Of a stretch of 64,000 nucleotides of DNA, positions 21,729-30,670 are shown piece after piece; the first letter of the stretch is position 1; every line of letters starts with the position of its first letter. A program made the translations under genes and the position numbers. The stretch covers positions 37,818-101,817 of the forward strand of contig CAMJPM010000002.1 in the NCBI GenBank assembly GCA_946407725.1. The letters run 5' to 3'. The notes under the pieces were generated by a model. It was not told the DNA's origin. It searched no databases and saw only the letters and a list, made by a program, of their open reading frames with translations. The stretch is from an uncultured Lachnospiraceae bacterium. Lineage in GTDB: Bacteria > Bacillota > Clostridia > Lachnospirales > Lachnospiraceae.

Positions 21729-22201
21729 TTCTTCTCCTCCATGGCATGTTCCGTAAGATCAAATCTGTTTTTTTCCTTATATTCCATAATAAGGCTGTAA
21801 GCAGAGGAAAAGGTGTGGTATTCGGCGTAATTCTCCAGAAGCCGTATCTCTGTCCCCGCCCTGGCAAACTTTTTAAGGTTGTCCTCCAGCTCCTTTATAT
21901 CACATTCCCTGCCGTCCCAGGTTATGGTCTTATACCGTATCCCGATAATATGTACTTCCCGTATTGCACTGCGTCCCGCGGTATTCTCCTTCTTTGTGTT
22001 TTCCTCTGAAGGGGTGCTCTCCTTTTCGGTATTAACTGCCTCAGTATAAAGAGAGGGGTTTTCGGACGAACTGTTCCCGTAGAGGTCAATAAGAGGTTTT
22101 TTATAGGAGAGTTCCACCTCCTTAAAGAATTCAAACCCGGTCAGAAACAGGAAACATATGGAAACAGCCATAATAAGGGGTTTTATCACAGAGTTCCTCA
22201 T
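21725..22201 (-). CDS. Hypothetical membrane-anchored protein
   Basis: 158 aa; MRNSVIKPLIMAVSICFLFLTGFEFFKEVEL; overlapping operon gene. Confidence 0.65.
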   Translation of the reverse strand: MRNSVIKPLIMAVSICFLFLTGFEFFKEVELSYKKPLIDLYGNSSSENPSLYTEAVNTEKESTPSEENTKKENTAGRSAIREVHIIGIRYKTITWDGRECDIKELEDNLKKFARAGTEIRLLENYAEYHTFSSAYSLIMEYKEKNRFDLTEHAMEEKK

Positions 22202-22662
22202 TCCATATCCCTTTCCGACAGCACGGTCTTTCCTCTGTCTTCCAGTATCCTGCGCACTTCTATATAGGCATCATATGAAGCATATTTATCTATGAGCTCA
22301 TATCCCCCCTGCCAGTCCGAAGAAGCGATATAGTTATCAAAAGAAACAATATCCGGCATTGTCTCCCCGTTTATCACTATCCTGTTCCCCTCTACCACCA
22401 CTGTTCCCGGCGAAGCAGGTATTTCCGCTGCTTCCTCTTTTTTTCCTGACACATCATCATTATCTGTCACAGCCGGATCTCCTTCAGATAGCAGACCCTT
22501 TGAGGGCAGCACAAACATAAGGAGTATGCCCGCAAGAACTGATAACACCCCTATTAACAGGGATATCCACACATATTTCATCCTTATTCCGGGAAATTTC
22601 TTAAATGCGATAATTCCTGCAGCAAGAAAAACCGCCCCGGCAACAAAAAAGAATAACGTCAT
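22198..22662 (-). CDS. Hypothetical membrane protein (two N-terminal TM helices)
   Basis: 154 aa; overlaps the downstream gene by 4 bp. Confidence 0.65.
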   Translation of the reverse strand: MTLFFFVAGAVFLAAGIIAFKKFPGIRMKYVWISLLIGVLSVLAGILLMFVLPSKGLLSEGDPAVTDNDDVSGKKEEAAEIPASPGTVVVEGNRIVINGETMPDIVSFDNYIASSDWQGGYELIDKYASYDAYIEVRRILEDRGKTVLSERDME

Positions 22663-22667
22663 CTTTC

Positions 22668-23222
22668 CTAAAACTCCCCTGAGGCAGGCAGTGCCCTTAA
22701 GTAGATATCATCAGAAACAGAGCTTAAGGAATTAAATATCTCCTGTATCCTCTTAGCGTCGCGGTAGAGGATCTCGCTTCCGTCATCTGCCAGGGATAAG
22801 ACCACCGGAAGACCTTCTCCCTCCGACACATAAGATCTAAGCTTCTCCTCAAACTCCCGGTAGGCCTCTTTTGTATCCCCGCCCTTCAGAATGAATACAT
22901 CGGGAGCGGAATTCCCGTTTTTTAGGATCTTTAAGCTTCTTTCCTTTGGATTTTCGGGATCAAAGGTGGCTGTGACTGATATTATCACGGTTTTATCAGT
23001 AATATCATTCTGGTCGGAGTACAGCCGGAACTCGTCCTGTACCTTTTCCTTTTCTTCCTTAAGGGACTGCTCTTCCTCTTCCAGCCTCGCCGACTGCCGC
23101 TCCAGATCCATGCCTGAAACCTGCTGCCGGGCCAGCACCACCATAAGAAGTATAAAGATCACGTCAAGCAGTGAGGTGAGATCTATCAATATGTCATTTT
23201 TCTTTTTTCCCTGTCTCCTCAT
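22668..23222 (-). CDS. ExbD/TolR-like protein
   Basis: RRQGKKKNDILIDLTSLLDVIFILLMVVLARQQ (single TM with conserved Asp) plus C-terminal domain; follows ExbB-like gene. Confidence 0.8.
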   Translation of the reverse strand: MRRQGKKKNDILIDLTSLLDVIFILLMVVLARQQVSGMDLERQSARLEEEEQSLKEEKEKVQDEFRLYSDQNDITDKTVIISVTATFDPENPKERSLKILKNGNSAPDVFILKGGDTKEAYREFEEKLRSYVSEGEGLPVVLSLADDGSEILYRDAKRIQEIFNSLSSVSDDIYLRALPASGEF

Positions 23223-23223
23223 A

Positions 23224-23763
23224 TCACTGTTCTTCCCTGATCCGGTTTAATATCCCCCTGGTCCTGATGGTTGTATCGTAGGACTCCAACATGTTGTCAA
23301 CGGCGTTTATTATCCTTCCGTTTAACAGGGTTATAAGGAGCTTTAAGCCAATAGATGCTATAAGCCCCCAGAAAGTGGAGTACAGGGCTATATTTAATGA
23401 ACCTACTATAGCCATGCTGTCCTTTGCCGTAGTCTGGGACATAATACCGGCTACGGTACCCAGTATCCCCATCAGGGGAAAAACGGGAATAAGCTGTGAA
23501 ATGGTCTCGCACGCGGACCTGGTCTCATTATATTTATTTTCATAGGAATGGATCGTGTCAATGTCAGCGGCAGTTTTCCTGCCGTACTCCGTAACATTTC
23601 CCAGGGAATCCACCTCCCTTTTCACCTCCATCCCGTTTAATGCATGGGATATTGTATGAAAGTGATCCTTCAGGGCGGTATAATTTTTAAGGATCATAAA
23701 AAACATAAGCGCCGTAAAGGCTATTATCAAAGGTGTTATAAGATTTGAAATTATTCCCAGCAT
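23224..23763 (-). CDS. MotA/TolQ/ExbB proton-channel family protein
   Basis: CETISQLIPVFPLMGILGTVAGIMSQTTAKDSMAIVGSLNIALYSTFWGLIASIGLKLLITLL. Confidence 0.85.
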   Translation of the reverse strand: MLGIISNLITPLIIAFTALMFFMILKNYTALKDHFHTISHALNGMEVKREVDSLGNVTEYGRKTAADIDTIHSYENKYNETRSACETISQLIPVFPLMGILGTVAGIMSQTTAKDSMAIVGSLNIALYSTFWGLIASIGLKLLITLLNGRIINAVDNMLESYDTTIRTRGILNRIREEQ

Positions 23764-24584
23764 TACAGCCTCCTGCCTTTTTCAGGCTTTGCAGACAGGG
23801 AATTTGTGGCATCATAAAGGCTTCCCGTCATGGCCACAGGGCTCATAAGAACCCTTCCCGTTCCCCGGTAAACATTGACCAGTCCTTCACCGGACAGTGC
23901 CGATCCTATAAGGGTCTTTGTGGTGCGTTCCACGGTAAATGAGAGACCGGTTGTCCAGCACATGGCCATATTTCCGTCTATTTTCAGTTCCTCGTCATTC
24001 AGTTCTATCTCAATAAGCTCATCCCTGGGGACATTGCTCTCCAGGGCAGCTATGCCGTTTCCGTACAGGGACAGATTAAAGAGTCCCTCTTTTCCCAGCA
24101 GCGCCGAAGAAACATTGCTGCGGCTCACCACCTTATTCTGCACGGTGCTGTCACAGGCAAGGAACATGCCGTCCTCTATGGTCATGCCGCTTCCCCATTC
24201 TCCTATGTCCACCAGGATTATGAACTTATAAGTAGGTTCCAGTGCCAGGAAACCTTTTCCCTCGTACTCGGGCTTTACGGCGGATTCATTGGTGACTGCG
24301 CCTTTGACCATGTTGCTCATAAGGCCGCCTATTCCCTTTATCCCTGTTGCAGCATTTACACTCCCTGCAAACCATTGCATGGATCCGGCCTGGGTCACGA
24401 CCCTGTTGCTGCCGTCAAGCTCCACGATAAGCTGCCTTCTGCGGACTCCCATCTCACACATAAAATACTCTGTTGAAGCGGTATCCGGAGAAACACTGAC
24501 ATCCTTTAAGTACTCCAGAACTTTAAAGTGCCCTGCCTCAGTGATCACTTTTCTGTCCTGGTTTTCAAGATTGACTATTCGCAT
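23763..24584 (-). CDS. AIM24/TIGR00266-like family protein
   Basis: YFMCEMGVRRRQLIVELDGSNRVVTQAGSMQWFAGSV...GLSFTVERTTKTLIGSALSGEGLVNVYRGTGRVLMSP. Confidence 0.85.
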   Translation of the reverse strand: MRIVNLENQDRKVITEAGHFKVLEYLKDVSVSPDTASTEYFMCEMGVRRRQLIVELDGSNRVVTQAGSMQWFAGSVNAATGIKGIGGLMSNMVKGAVTNESAVKPEYEGKGFLALEPTYKFIILVDIGEWGSGMTIEDGMFLACDSTVQNKVVSRSNVSSALLGKEGLFNLSLYGNGIAALESNVPRDELIEIELNDEELKIDGNMAMCWTTGLSFTVERTTKTLIGSALSGEGLVNVYRGTGRVLMSPVAMTGSLYDATNSLSAKPEKGRRL

Positions 24585-24662
24585 CCCTTATTCCCTTCTC
24601 TCTTTATTCTGAGAGCCACGCCATTTAATGTTCGCTTCCCCTTTCATTACATGGGATTCCTG

Positions 24663-25433
24663 TCACATGCACTTTCCGGTTTTGAAAAAGTTGCGCAGAT
24701 TGTTCAAAAGCTCTTCTCTTTCAATGGTCTTCAGGAAATAACCCTCCGGTTTCAGGGCCACCACCTGCATTACACTCTCTTTATCGCCCTTTCCAGTAAG
24801 GAAGATCACCGGAATATTGGCCGTATCCGGGTCGCTGCGGAGCATTTCAAGTACCTGGGGGCCGCTGGTCACGGGCATTTCATGGTCTAAAAGAATGAGA
24901 TCCGCGCTATTCTTTCCCAGCCACTTTAATGCCTGAAGCCCGGATACTGCCATTGCCACCTTGTACTCCGTTTTCAGCCATTCCCTCACAAGACCCATAT
25001 AGGAGGGATCATCATCGACTATCAGTACCGACTTTCTGAATTCCCCCGCTTCCAGCTTTCCGAAAAATTCCGAAACGGAATTTACGAATTCTTCATTGTT
25101 CACCGGTCTGTTAAAGGCCTTATAAATAAGATCACCCGAAATACTGTCCAGAACCTTACTGTTATCTTTCTGGTCTCCCACAAGTATGAACTGCCTTCCC
25201 TCATCGGTCATCTTATCCTTCAGATAATTCAGTATATCCCGGGGTATTCTCTCATCTGTTTCCAGGTAATAAATAAGCTGGGCGTCTTCATGTCCCACCA
25301 GGGCAGCGTTTATCGTATTCACCCCGGCTTTAACAAAGCCTGCATCCATTCCGGCGTCGCAGAGCTTCTTTACCAATACCCTGATAATGAAACTCTCTTT
25401 TACTCCGATCATAAAAACGGTTTTCTTTCCCAT
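24663..25433 (-). CDS. Response regulator with an upstream degenerate receiver-like domain
   Basis: Canonical REC in second half: SVLIVDDDPSYMGLVREW...DLILLDHEMPVTSGPQVLEML...IPVIFLTGKGDKESV. Confidence 0.85.
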   Translation of the reverse strand: MGKKTVFMIGVKESFIIRVLVKKLCDAGMDAGFVKAGVNTINAALVGHEDAQLIYYLETDERIPRDILNYLKDKMTDEGRQFILVGDQKDNSKVLDSISGDLIYKAFNRPVNNEEFVNSVSEFFGKLEAGEFRKSVLIVDDDPSYMGLVREWLKTEYKVAMAVSGLQALKWLGKNSADLILLDHEMPVTSGPQVLEMLRSDPDTANIPVIFLTGKGDKESVMQVVALKPEGYFLKTIEREELLNNLRNFFKTGKCM

Positions 25434-25617
25434 TGCCGCTCTTCTCCTCCAAAAGCATTAAGCGCCGTATACTCCCCTGCTCCCGGATCACGGGATATCT
25501 GCATCTGCCCGGAATTCCCCAGTAACGGACATTTACGCAAATATTCGTGCCAAACACAGAAAAAGCACCTGCCGGTTTTCCGACAAGTGCTTATATTATA
25601 CATAATTTTTTTCCTGC

Positions 25618-26634
25618 TTACCAGCCCTGGGTACCGTGTCCGGAATAATGATATAACAGAGCGTCCCAGTTACCCTGAATAGTGGCATCATCTGCGTTCT
25701 TTACGGTCTTCCAGTACTTATAAACCTCAGCGCAGCCGGCTGCGTCCACACCGTGAAGGCTTACTGCCCAACCGGGAAGTCCTGTGGCTGCTGCTGTTAC
25801 AGCCGGAGCTGCTGCCTGTGCAGCTGCCTGAACAGCAGGGGTCTGTGCTGCTGCCTGCGCGGCCTGGGCTGCTTCCTGTGCTGCGGGGGTCTGGGCTGCT
25901 GCCTGTACAGCCTGTACTGCTGCCTGACCTGCAGGGGTCTGGGCTGCTGCCTGTGCGGCCTGCGCTACCGCCTGTAATGCTAAAGCTGCTGTCTGTGCGT
26001 TCTGATCTGCGGGAGCCTGAGCCGCTGCCTGAACAGTCTGGGCGGCGTTCTGAGCCGCTGCCTGTGCGGCCTGAATTGCTGCCTGACCTGCAGGAGTCTG
26101 AGCTGCATTCTTAGCTGCCTGTACCGCTGTAGCTGCCACATTAGCTGCTGCATTTGCGGAAGCTGTGTTCACCGCTGCCTGCTGTGCCTGCAGAATGGCA
26201 AGAAGCGATGATGCGTTCTGTCCTGCTGTGGGAAGTGCTGCCAGGACAGAAGGAATTGCAGCCGTTACTGCAGGTGCCGCATTGGGATCAGCCACTGTTG
26301 TGGGAGAAACCGCCGGTGTAGGAAGAGAGGCCTTCTTCTGCTTAATTGCCTCTTCACCCAGCTGGTTATTTACATATACTGCAACATAAGTGGTGTTAGC
26401 TGTTACATTATAAAGGGATTTGTCAAATCCGCAGAAAGTGAAACCATCGTGAAGCGGAACTGAAGGAGCCGTTACATTGGATCCTACCGGAACATACTTT
26501 CCGGATGTAATTCCGTCACAGATAAAATTAACATAAACCTTAGGCTTTTCATCAGCCATAGCAGGCACAGAAACCGCCATGACCATAATCGCTGCCAAAA
26601 CCGCTGCTACTGCTTTCCTTAAACTCTTTTTCAA
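25618..26634 (-). CDS. Secreted Ala/Gln-rich repeat protein
   Basis: Signal peptide MKKSLRKAVAAVLAAIMVMAVSVPAMADE; QAAQAAAQTPA-type repeats; unique Trp-containing C-terminus. Confidence 0.75.
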   Translation of the reverse strand: MKKSLRKAVAAVLAAIMVMAVSVPAMADEKPKVYVNFICDGITSGKYVPVGSNVTAPSVPLHDGFTFCGFDKSLYNVTANTTYVAVYVNNQLGEEAIKQKKASLPTPAVSPTTVADPNAAPAVTAAIPSVLAALPTAGQNASSLLAILQAQQAAVNTASANAAANVAATAVQAAKNAAQTPAGQAAIQAAQAAAQNAAQTVQAAAQAPADQNAQTAALALQAVAQAAQAAAQTPAGQAAVQAVQAAAQTPAAQEAAQAAQAAAQTPAVQAAAQAAAPAVTAAATGLPGWAVSLHGVDAAGCAEVYKYWKTVKNADDATIQGNWDALLYHYSGHGTQGW

Positions 26635-26854
26635 TTTCTACTCCATTTCCGGCGGTCTAAACGCCCTCAAAACTTAAATCTTATAAAACGTGAAATATTA
26701 TAAAAAGAAACTTCCGTAAAAACAAGTAAAAAAATAATAAACTTTTTCCCAAATGAAAGGGTTTTTACTGTTCATTTTGTCAAACATACCGTTACAATCC
26801 AGCGGTCCCAGCAGAATTGCAACGCGCCCGGAGCTGAATATTGACTACTCTTCC

Positions 26855-27877
26855 TCACGCTCCGGAAATGAATTCATTAAAGCAGGCTCCTTCTCTGGAA
26901 ACCATACAGGCTCCCTTTGGGGATGAAGGGGTACAGCTTTTCATAAAAAGCGGACAATCCCTGCTCTGTTCCTCTCCGGTTATCACATAAGCACATCGGC
27001 AGCCGGTGTTTTCACTGTCTTCGTTCAATCCCCGGCTTCCCGCATCAAAACCCTCATATTCCTTTTTTAAATATGTTCCGGAACCCTCTATGCATCCAAG
27101 TCCTCTCCAGAATGAGTCCCCGGTTTCAAAATACTTATCTACGGCTTCCTTTGCCTGCCTGTTTCCGTCCCTTGTCACGGCCGACGGGTAAAAATTTCTG
27201 ACCACACCCCTGTGATCAAGCTTAATGAGCGCATATATTGCCTGCAGGATGTTTTCGCTCTCAAACCCTGCCGCCACAAAGGGGATCCCCAGTTCTTCCG
27301 CGAGAGGTTCATATATGCCGTAGCCGCTTATGGTGCATACATGCCCCGGAAGCAGCAGGCCGTCCATCTTACCTCCAATTTTCCTTACAGCCTCAGGCAT
27401 GGTTTTAAGAGAGGTTAAGAGCCTTATATTTCCTATTCCCCTTTCCTCTGCTTCCGCAATAAGCTCCGCATAGACCGGCGCCGTGGTCTCAAATCCCACT
27501 GCGGCAAATATGTAGTTATGCTCTCTGTCATTCTCCGCAAGTTCAAGCATATCAAAGGGAGAATAGAGCATATGCACACGGGCTCCCGCAGCCTTAGCGT
27601 TTCCCAGTGTCCCTCTGCTTCCCGGCACCCGTATCAGATCACCGAAGGAACAGATGACATTCTTTTCATCCTCCGAAAGCGTGATAAGTCTGTCAATATA
27701 GGCAGTGACAGTCACACACACGGGACATCCCGGTCCGGACACCATACGTATTTTTTCCGACAAAATAGCCCGAATACCGCCCGCTGCGATAGCGGCAGTA
27801 TGTGAGCCGCATATCTCCATGAGCCGGATCTCCGGACCATTGTATTCTTTGAGAAAATCCAGTATTTCCTTATCCAT
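26855..27877 (-). CDS. hypD: Hydrogenase maturation factor HypD
   Basis: IRLMEICGSHTAAIAAGGI; VSGPGCPVCVT; LLPGHVCTISGYG; GAC..C cluster at C-terminus. Confidence 0.95.
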   Translation of the reverse strand: MDKEILDFLKEYNGPEIRLMEICGSHTAAIAAGGIRAILSEKIRMVSGPGCPVCVTVTAYIDRLITLSEDEKNVICSFGDLIRVPGSRGTLGNAKAAGARVHMLYSPFDMLELAENDREHNYIFAAVGFETTAPVYAELIAEAEERGIGNIRLLTSLKTMPEAVRKIGGKMDGLLLPGHVCTISGYGIYEPLAEELGIPFVAAGFESENILQAIYALIKLDHRGVVRNFYPSAVTRDGNRQAKEAVDKYFETGDSFWRGLGCIEGSGTYLKKEYEGFDAGSRGLNEDSENTGCRCAYVITGEEQSRDCPLFMKSCTPSSPKGACMVSREGACFNEFISGA

Positions 27878-27917
27878 AAATCTGCTGTCAGAGGCTTTTA
27901 ACCTCCTTAAATCCGTC

Positions 27918-28136
27918 TTAACCCTCCATCTCCTTCACAAAAGACACAAATTCCTCCATAAAATCCGCGTCCTTATCAATGAGCTTCTGGATGATACAGC
28001 CGGCGTGTACCAGCACTCTGTCACCCTCTTTAACATCCACAAGACCGGCATCCGCTTCCACCATACTGCCGCTGAAATCCACAGACGCTTTTCTGCCGTG
28101 GCAGGATATGACCTTTCCCGGAATTGCTATACACAT
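27918..28136 (-). CDS. hypC: Hydrogenase maturation chaperone HypC
   Basis: MCIAIPGKVISCHGRKASVDFSG...GDRVLVHAGCIIQKL. Confidence 0.93.
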   Translation of the reverse strand: MCIAIPGKVISCHGRKASVDFSGSMVEADAGLVDVKEGDRVLVHAGCIIQKLIDKDADFMEEFVSFVKEMEG

Positions 28137-28148
28137 GACCACTGACCT

Positions 28149-28619
28149 CTATGACGGATTTCCGGCTCCGCCGGCGGCTGCAGCTGCTTCTGCTTTTTTC
28201 TTTGCTTCCATGGCTGCTTTTGCTGCGGCAGCCTTCTCAGCTGCGGCCTTAGCCTGTGCGGCCAGAACCTCTTTCTGCTTATCGGAAAGATCTAAAACCC
28301 TCTCCGTCTTTTCAGGCCCCGGCTCCTGATACATTTTGTCCATGGACAGTGATTTTTTCGGGCAGTTATCCACACAGCACCTGCACTGTATGCAGGAGAA
28401 GGGCCTTATTGCCCAGGTCTGTGCTTTTTTATCCACTGTGATGGCACCGGTAGGACACTTCATCTGGCAGAGCCCGCAGAGTATGCAGACATCCATATCA
28501 TTTTCCACATGGCCCCTGGTGCCCTCCGGGAACTCTCTCTTTTCAAAAGGATAATTAAGGGTAGCAGGCTTTGAAAAAAGGTTTTTTAAGGCCTGGCCCA
28601 CAAAATTTACATTGTTCAT
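28149..28619 (-). CDS. echF: Ech-type hydrogenase 2x[4Fe-4S] ferredoxin-like subunit (EchF) with Ala/Lys-rich tail
   Basis: CILCGLCQMKCPTGAI...CIQCRCCVDNCPKKSL; tail AAQAKAAAEKAAAAKAAMEAKKKAEAAAAAGG. Confidence 0.85.
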   Translation of the reverse strand: MNNVNFVGQALKNLFSKPATLNYPFEKREFPEGTRGHVENDMDVCILCGLCQMKCPTGAITVDKKAQTWAIRPFSCIQCRCCVDNCPKKSLSMDKMYQEPGPEKTERVLDLSDKQKEVLAAQAKAAAEKAAAAKAAMEAKKKAEAAAAAGGAGNPS

Positions 28620-28696
28620 AGTCCCTTTCCTCTACTCTTTTTTCTGATTCTCCGTTTATTACCACGAAAACCGTATCCGGGAAATTTCCGGAGGTT

Positions 28697-29776
28697 TTAC
28701 CGTTCCGTGCAGCTGATGCAGGGATCGATAGCGACAATAAGTATGGGAACATCAGCCATATCACAACCCTGAAGTGTTTCGGTGAGAGCCGGAATATTCG
28801 CAAAGGTTGGTGTACGAACCCTCATCCTCTCAAGGAACCTGGTACCGTTGGCCTTCACATAGTAGCATGCTTCGCCTCTGGGCTGTTCAAGCCTCGTCAT
28901 ATGTTCTCCCTGAGGGAAGCCCTTCACGGGAACCATCACCTCGCCTGAAGGCACCTTGGAAATAGCCTGACGTATGATCTTTATACTTTGAAGTATCTCA
29001 TAAGCCCGGACAAAGGTACGCCCGTAGGTATCGCAGTCATTACTTGTGATGATTTCAAAGTCTATATCATCATAAGCTGCATATCCCAGCTTTCTGGAAT
29101 CCCTCTTTACGCCGCTTCCCCTTAAGAAAGGTCCGCAGCACCCCAGGGTTTCAACCTGTTCTGGAGTGAGGATTCCCACGCCGCAGAGCCTGCTCTTTAC
29201 CGCACTGTCATTTAAGAAGGTCTTTATGTCGATGGCAAGCTCCTTTTCTATATCGTCAAGCACCGGCAGAAAGCTCTTTAACATATCATCCGGCACATCC
29301 CGCCTTAAGCCGCCCACATCCAGTATGGAAAAGATAACCCTTCCCCCGGTGGCCGCTTCCAGCATATCGAGAACCTTCTCCCTGATCCTCCAGGTATCCA
29401 TAAACAGGTTCTCGAAACCAAAGGCATCCGCCATAAGCCCCATCCAGAGGATGTGGCTGTGCATTCTTGAAAGCTCAAAAAGTATGGTTCTTAAGTAATC
29501 CGTTCTCTCGGTCACATGGATGTCCATTATATGCTCTACTGCATCACAGTAGCCGAAGCCGTGTCCGAAGGAACAGATGCCGCAGATCCTCTCCGCAACA
29601 TAGACCATTTCCTTAAAATCTTTTTTTGAAACAAGGCTTTCCAGTCCCCTGTGTACAAATCCGATGGAGGGAACAGCCTCTACCACCCTTTCATCCTCCA
29701 GCACCAGATCCAGATGTATGGGTTCCGGCAGCACAGGATGCTGGGGACCGAAGGGAATAACACTTCTTGATGACAT
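28697..29776 (-). CDS. echE: Ech-type [NiFe] hydrogenase large subunit (EchE)
   Basis: RICGICSFGHGFGYCDAVEH and C-terminal DPCISCTER. Confidence 0.93.
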   Translation of the reverse strand: MSSRSVIPFGPQHPVLPEPIHLDLVLEDERVVEAVPSIGFVHRGLESLVSKKDFKEMVYVAERICGICSFGHGFGYCDAVEHIMDIHVTERTDYLRTILFELSRMHSHILWMGLMADAFGFENLFMDTWRIREKVLDMLEAATGGRVIFSILDVGGLRRDVPDDMLKSFLPVLDDIEKELAIDIKTFLNDSAVKSRLCGVGILTPEQVETLGCCGPFLRGSGVKRDSRKLGYAAYDDIDFEIITSNDCDTYGRTFVRAYEILQSIKIIRQAISKVPSGEVMVPVKGFPQGEHMTRLEQPRGEACYYVKANGTRFLERMRVRTPTFANIPALTETLQGCDMADVPILIVAIDPCISCTER

Positions 29777-30133
29777 TTACTTTCCCTCCTTTACTTCTTT
29801 ATGGGCAAAAGGTGCCTTTTCCTTTGTCCTGTACAGTCCGCCCCTGAAATCCAGGGTTATACCGTCTATTTCTATGCCATGGAGATCATGGATCTCATTT
29901 TCATAAAGCCAGGCAGGAGGAAAAAAGCGGCTTATGCTCTGCACATGCTCTCCCACATCCGTATGTATCTTTACCTGAACCTCATCATAGCCCTTTCCGA
30001 AGGTATAGAGGATCTCGTAGCCCTCCTGTACAGTGGTTGCGCAGATCTGTATCAGGCGGTAATGCTCCTCCTGCAGCTCCTGTACCTCGGAAAGAATGGC
30101 GTGATGCGATACTTTTCTGAACTCTTGTTCCAT
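29777..30133 (-). CDS. echD: Ech hydrogenase subunit EchD (NuoC-like)
   Basis: SISRFFPPAWLYENEIHDLHGIEIDGITLDFRGGLYR. Confidence 0.85.
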   Translation of the reverse strand: MEQEFRKVSHHAILSEVQELQEEHYRLIQICATTVQEGYEILYTFGKGYDEVQVKIHTDVGEHVQSISRFFPPAWLYENEIHDLHGIEIDGITLDFRGGLYRTKEKAPFAHKEVKEGK

Positions 30134-30136
30134 TCC

Positions 30137-30607
30137 TTACTCCTCCTTCGTCTTACCGCCGTAGTTCACTTCACATACCGCATGGTTTTTCATTGCTTCC
30201 CTCTTCTCATCCAGTATGGCAAGGGCCTTGACAACCCCGTCGATCAGTGCTTCCGGCTTCACCGCACAGCCCGGCACATACACGTCCACCGGTATGACCG
30301 TATCCACACCTCCGGAAACATTGTAGCAATCCTTGAAGATACCGCCGTCACAGGCGCAGATGCCTGCAGCGATCACAACCTTGGGATCGGGCATCTGTGA
30401 ATAAAGCTGTTTTACCACCTGTCTGGTCTGCTCATTAACCCCGCCGGTAATGACAAATATATCAGCGTGCTTTGGGTTTCCCGTATTTATGATCCCGAAT
30501 CTCTCCACATCAAAACGCGGTGTCGTGGATGCCAGTACTTCTATGTCACAACCGTTGCAGCTTGAAGCATCATAGTGCAGCAGCCAGGGTGACTTTGAAA
30601 TCTTCAT
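30137..30607 (-). CDS. echC: Ech hydrogenase small subunit EchC (NuoB-like)
   Basis: ASSCNGCDIEVLA...AAGICACDGGIF...DVYVPGCAVKPEALIDGV. Confidence 0.92.
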   Translation of the reverse strand: MKISKSPWLLHYDASSCNGCDIEVLASTTPRFDVERFGIINTGNPKHADIFVITGGVNEQTRQVVKQLYSQMPDPKVVIAAGICACDGGIFKDCYNVSGGVDTVIPVDVYVPGCAVKPEALIDGVVKALAILDEKREAMKNHAVCEVNYGGKTKEE

Positions 30608-30670
30608 GATTTATCCTCCTGTAATATGTAATCCGGCATAGCCGTTTTCTATCCTTTATCCCAGCCGGTA

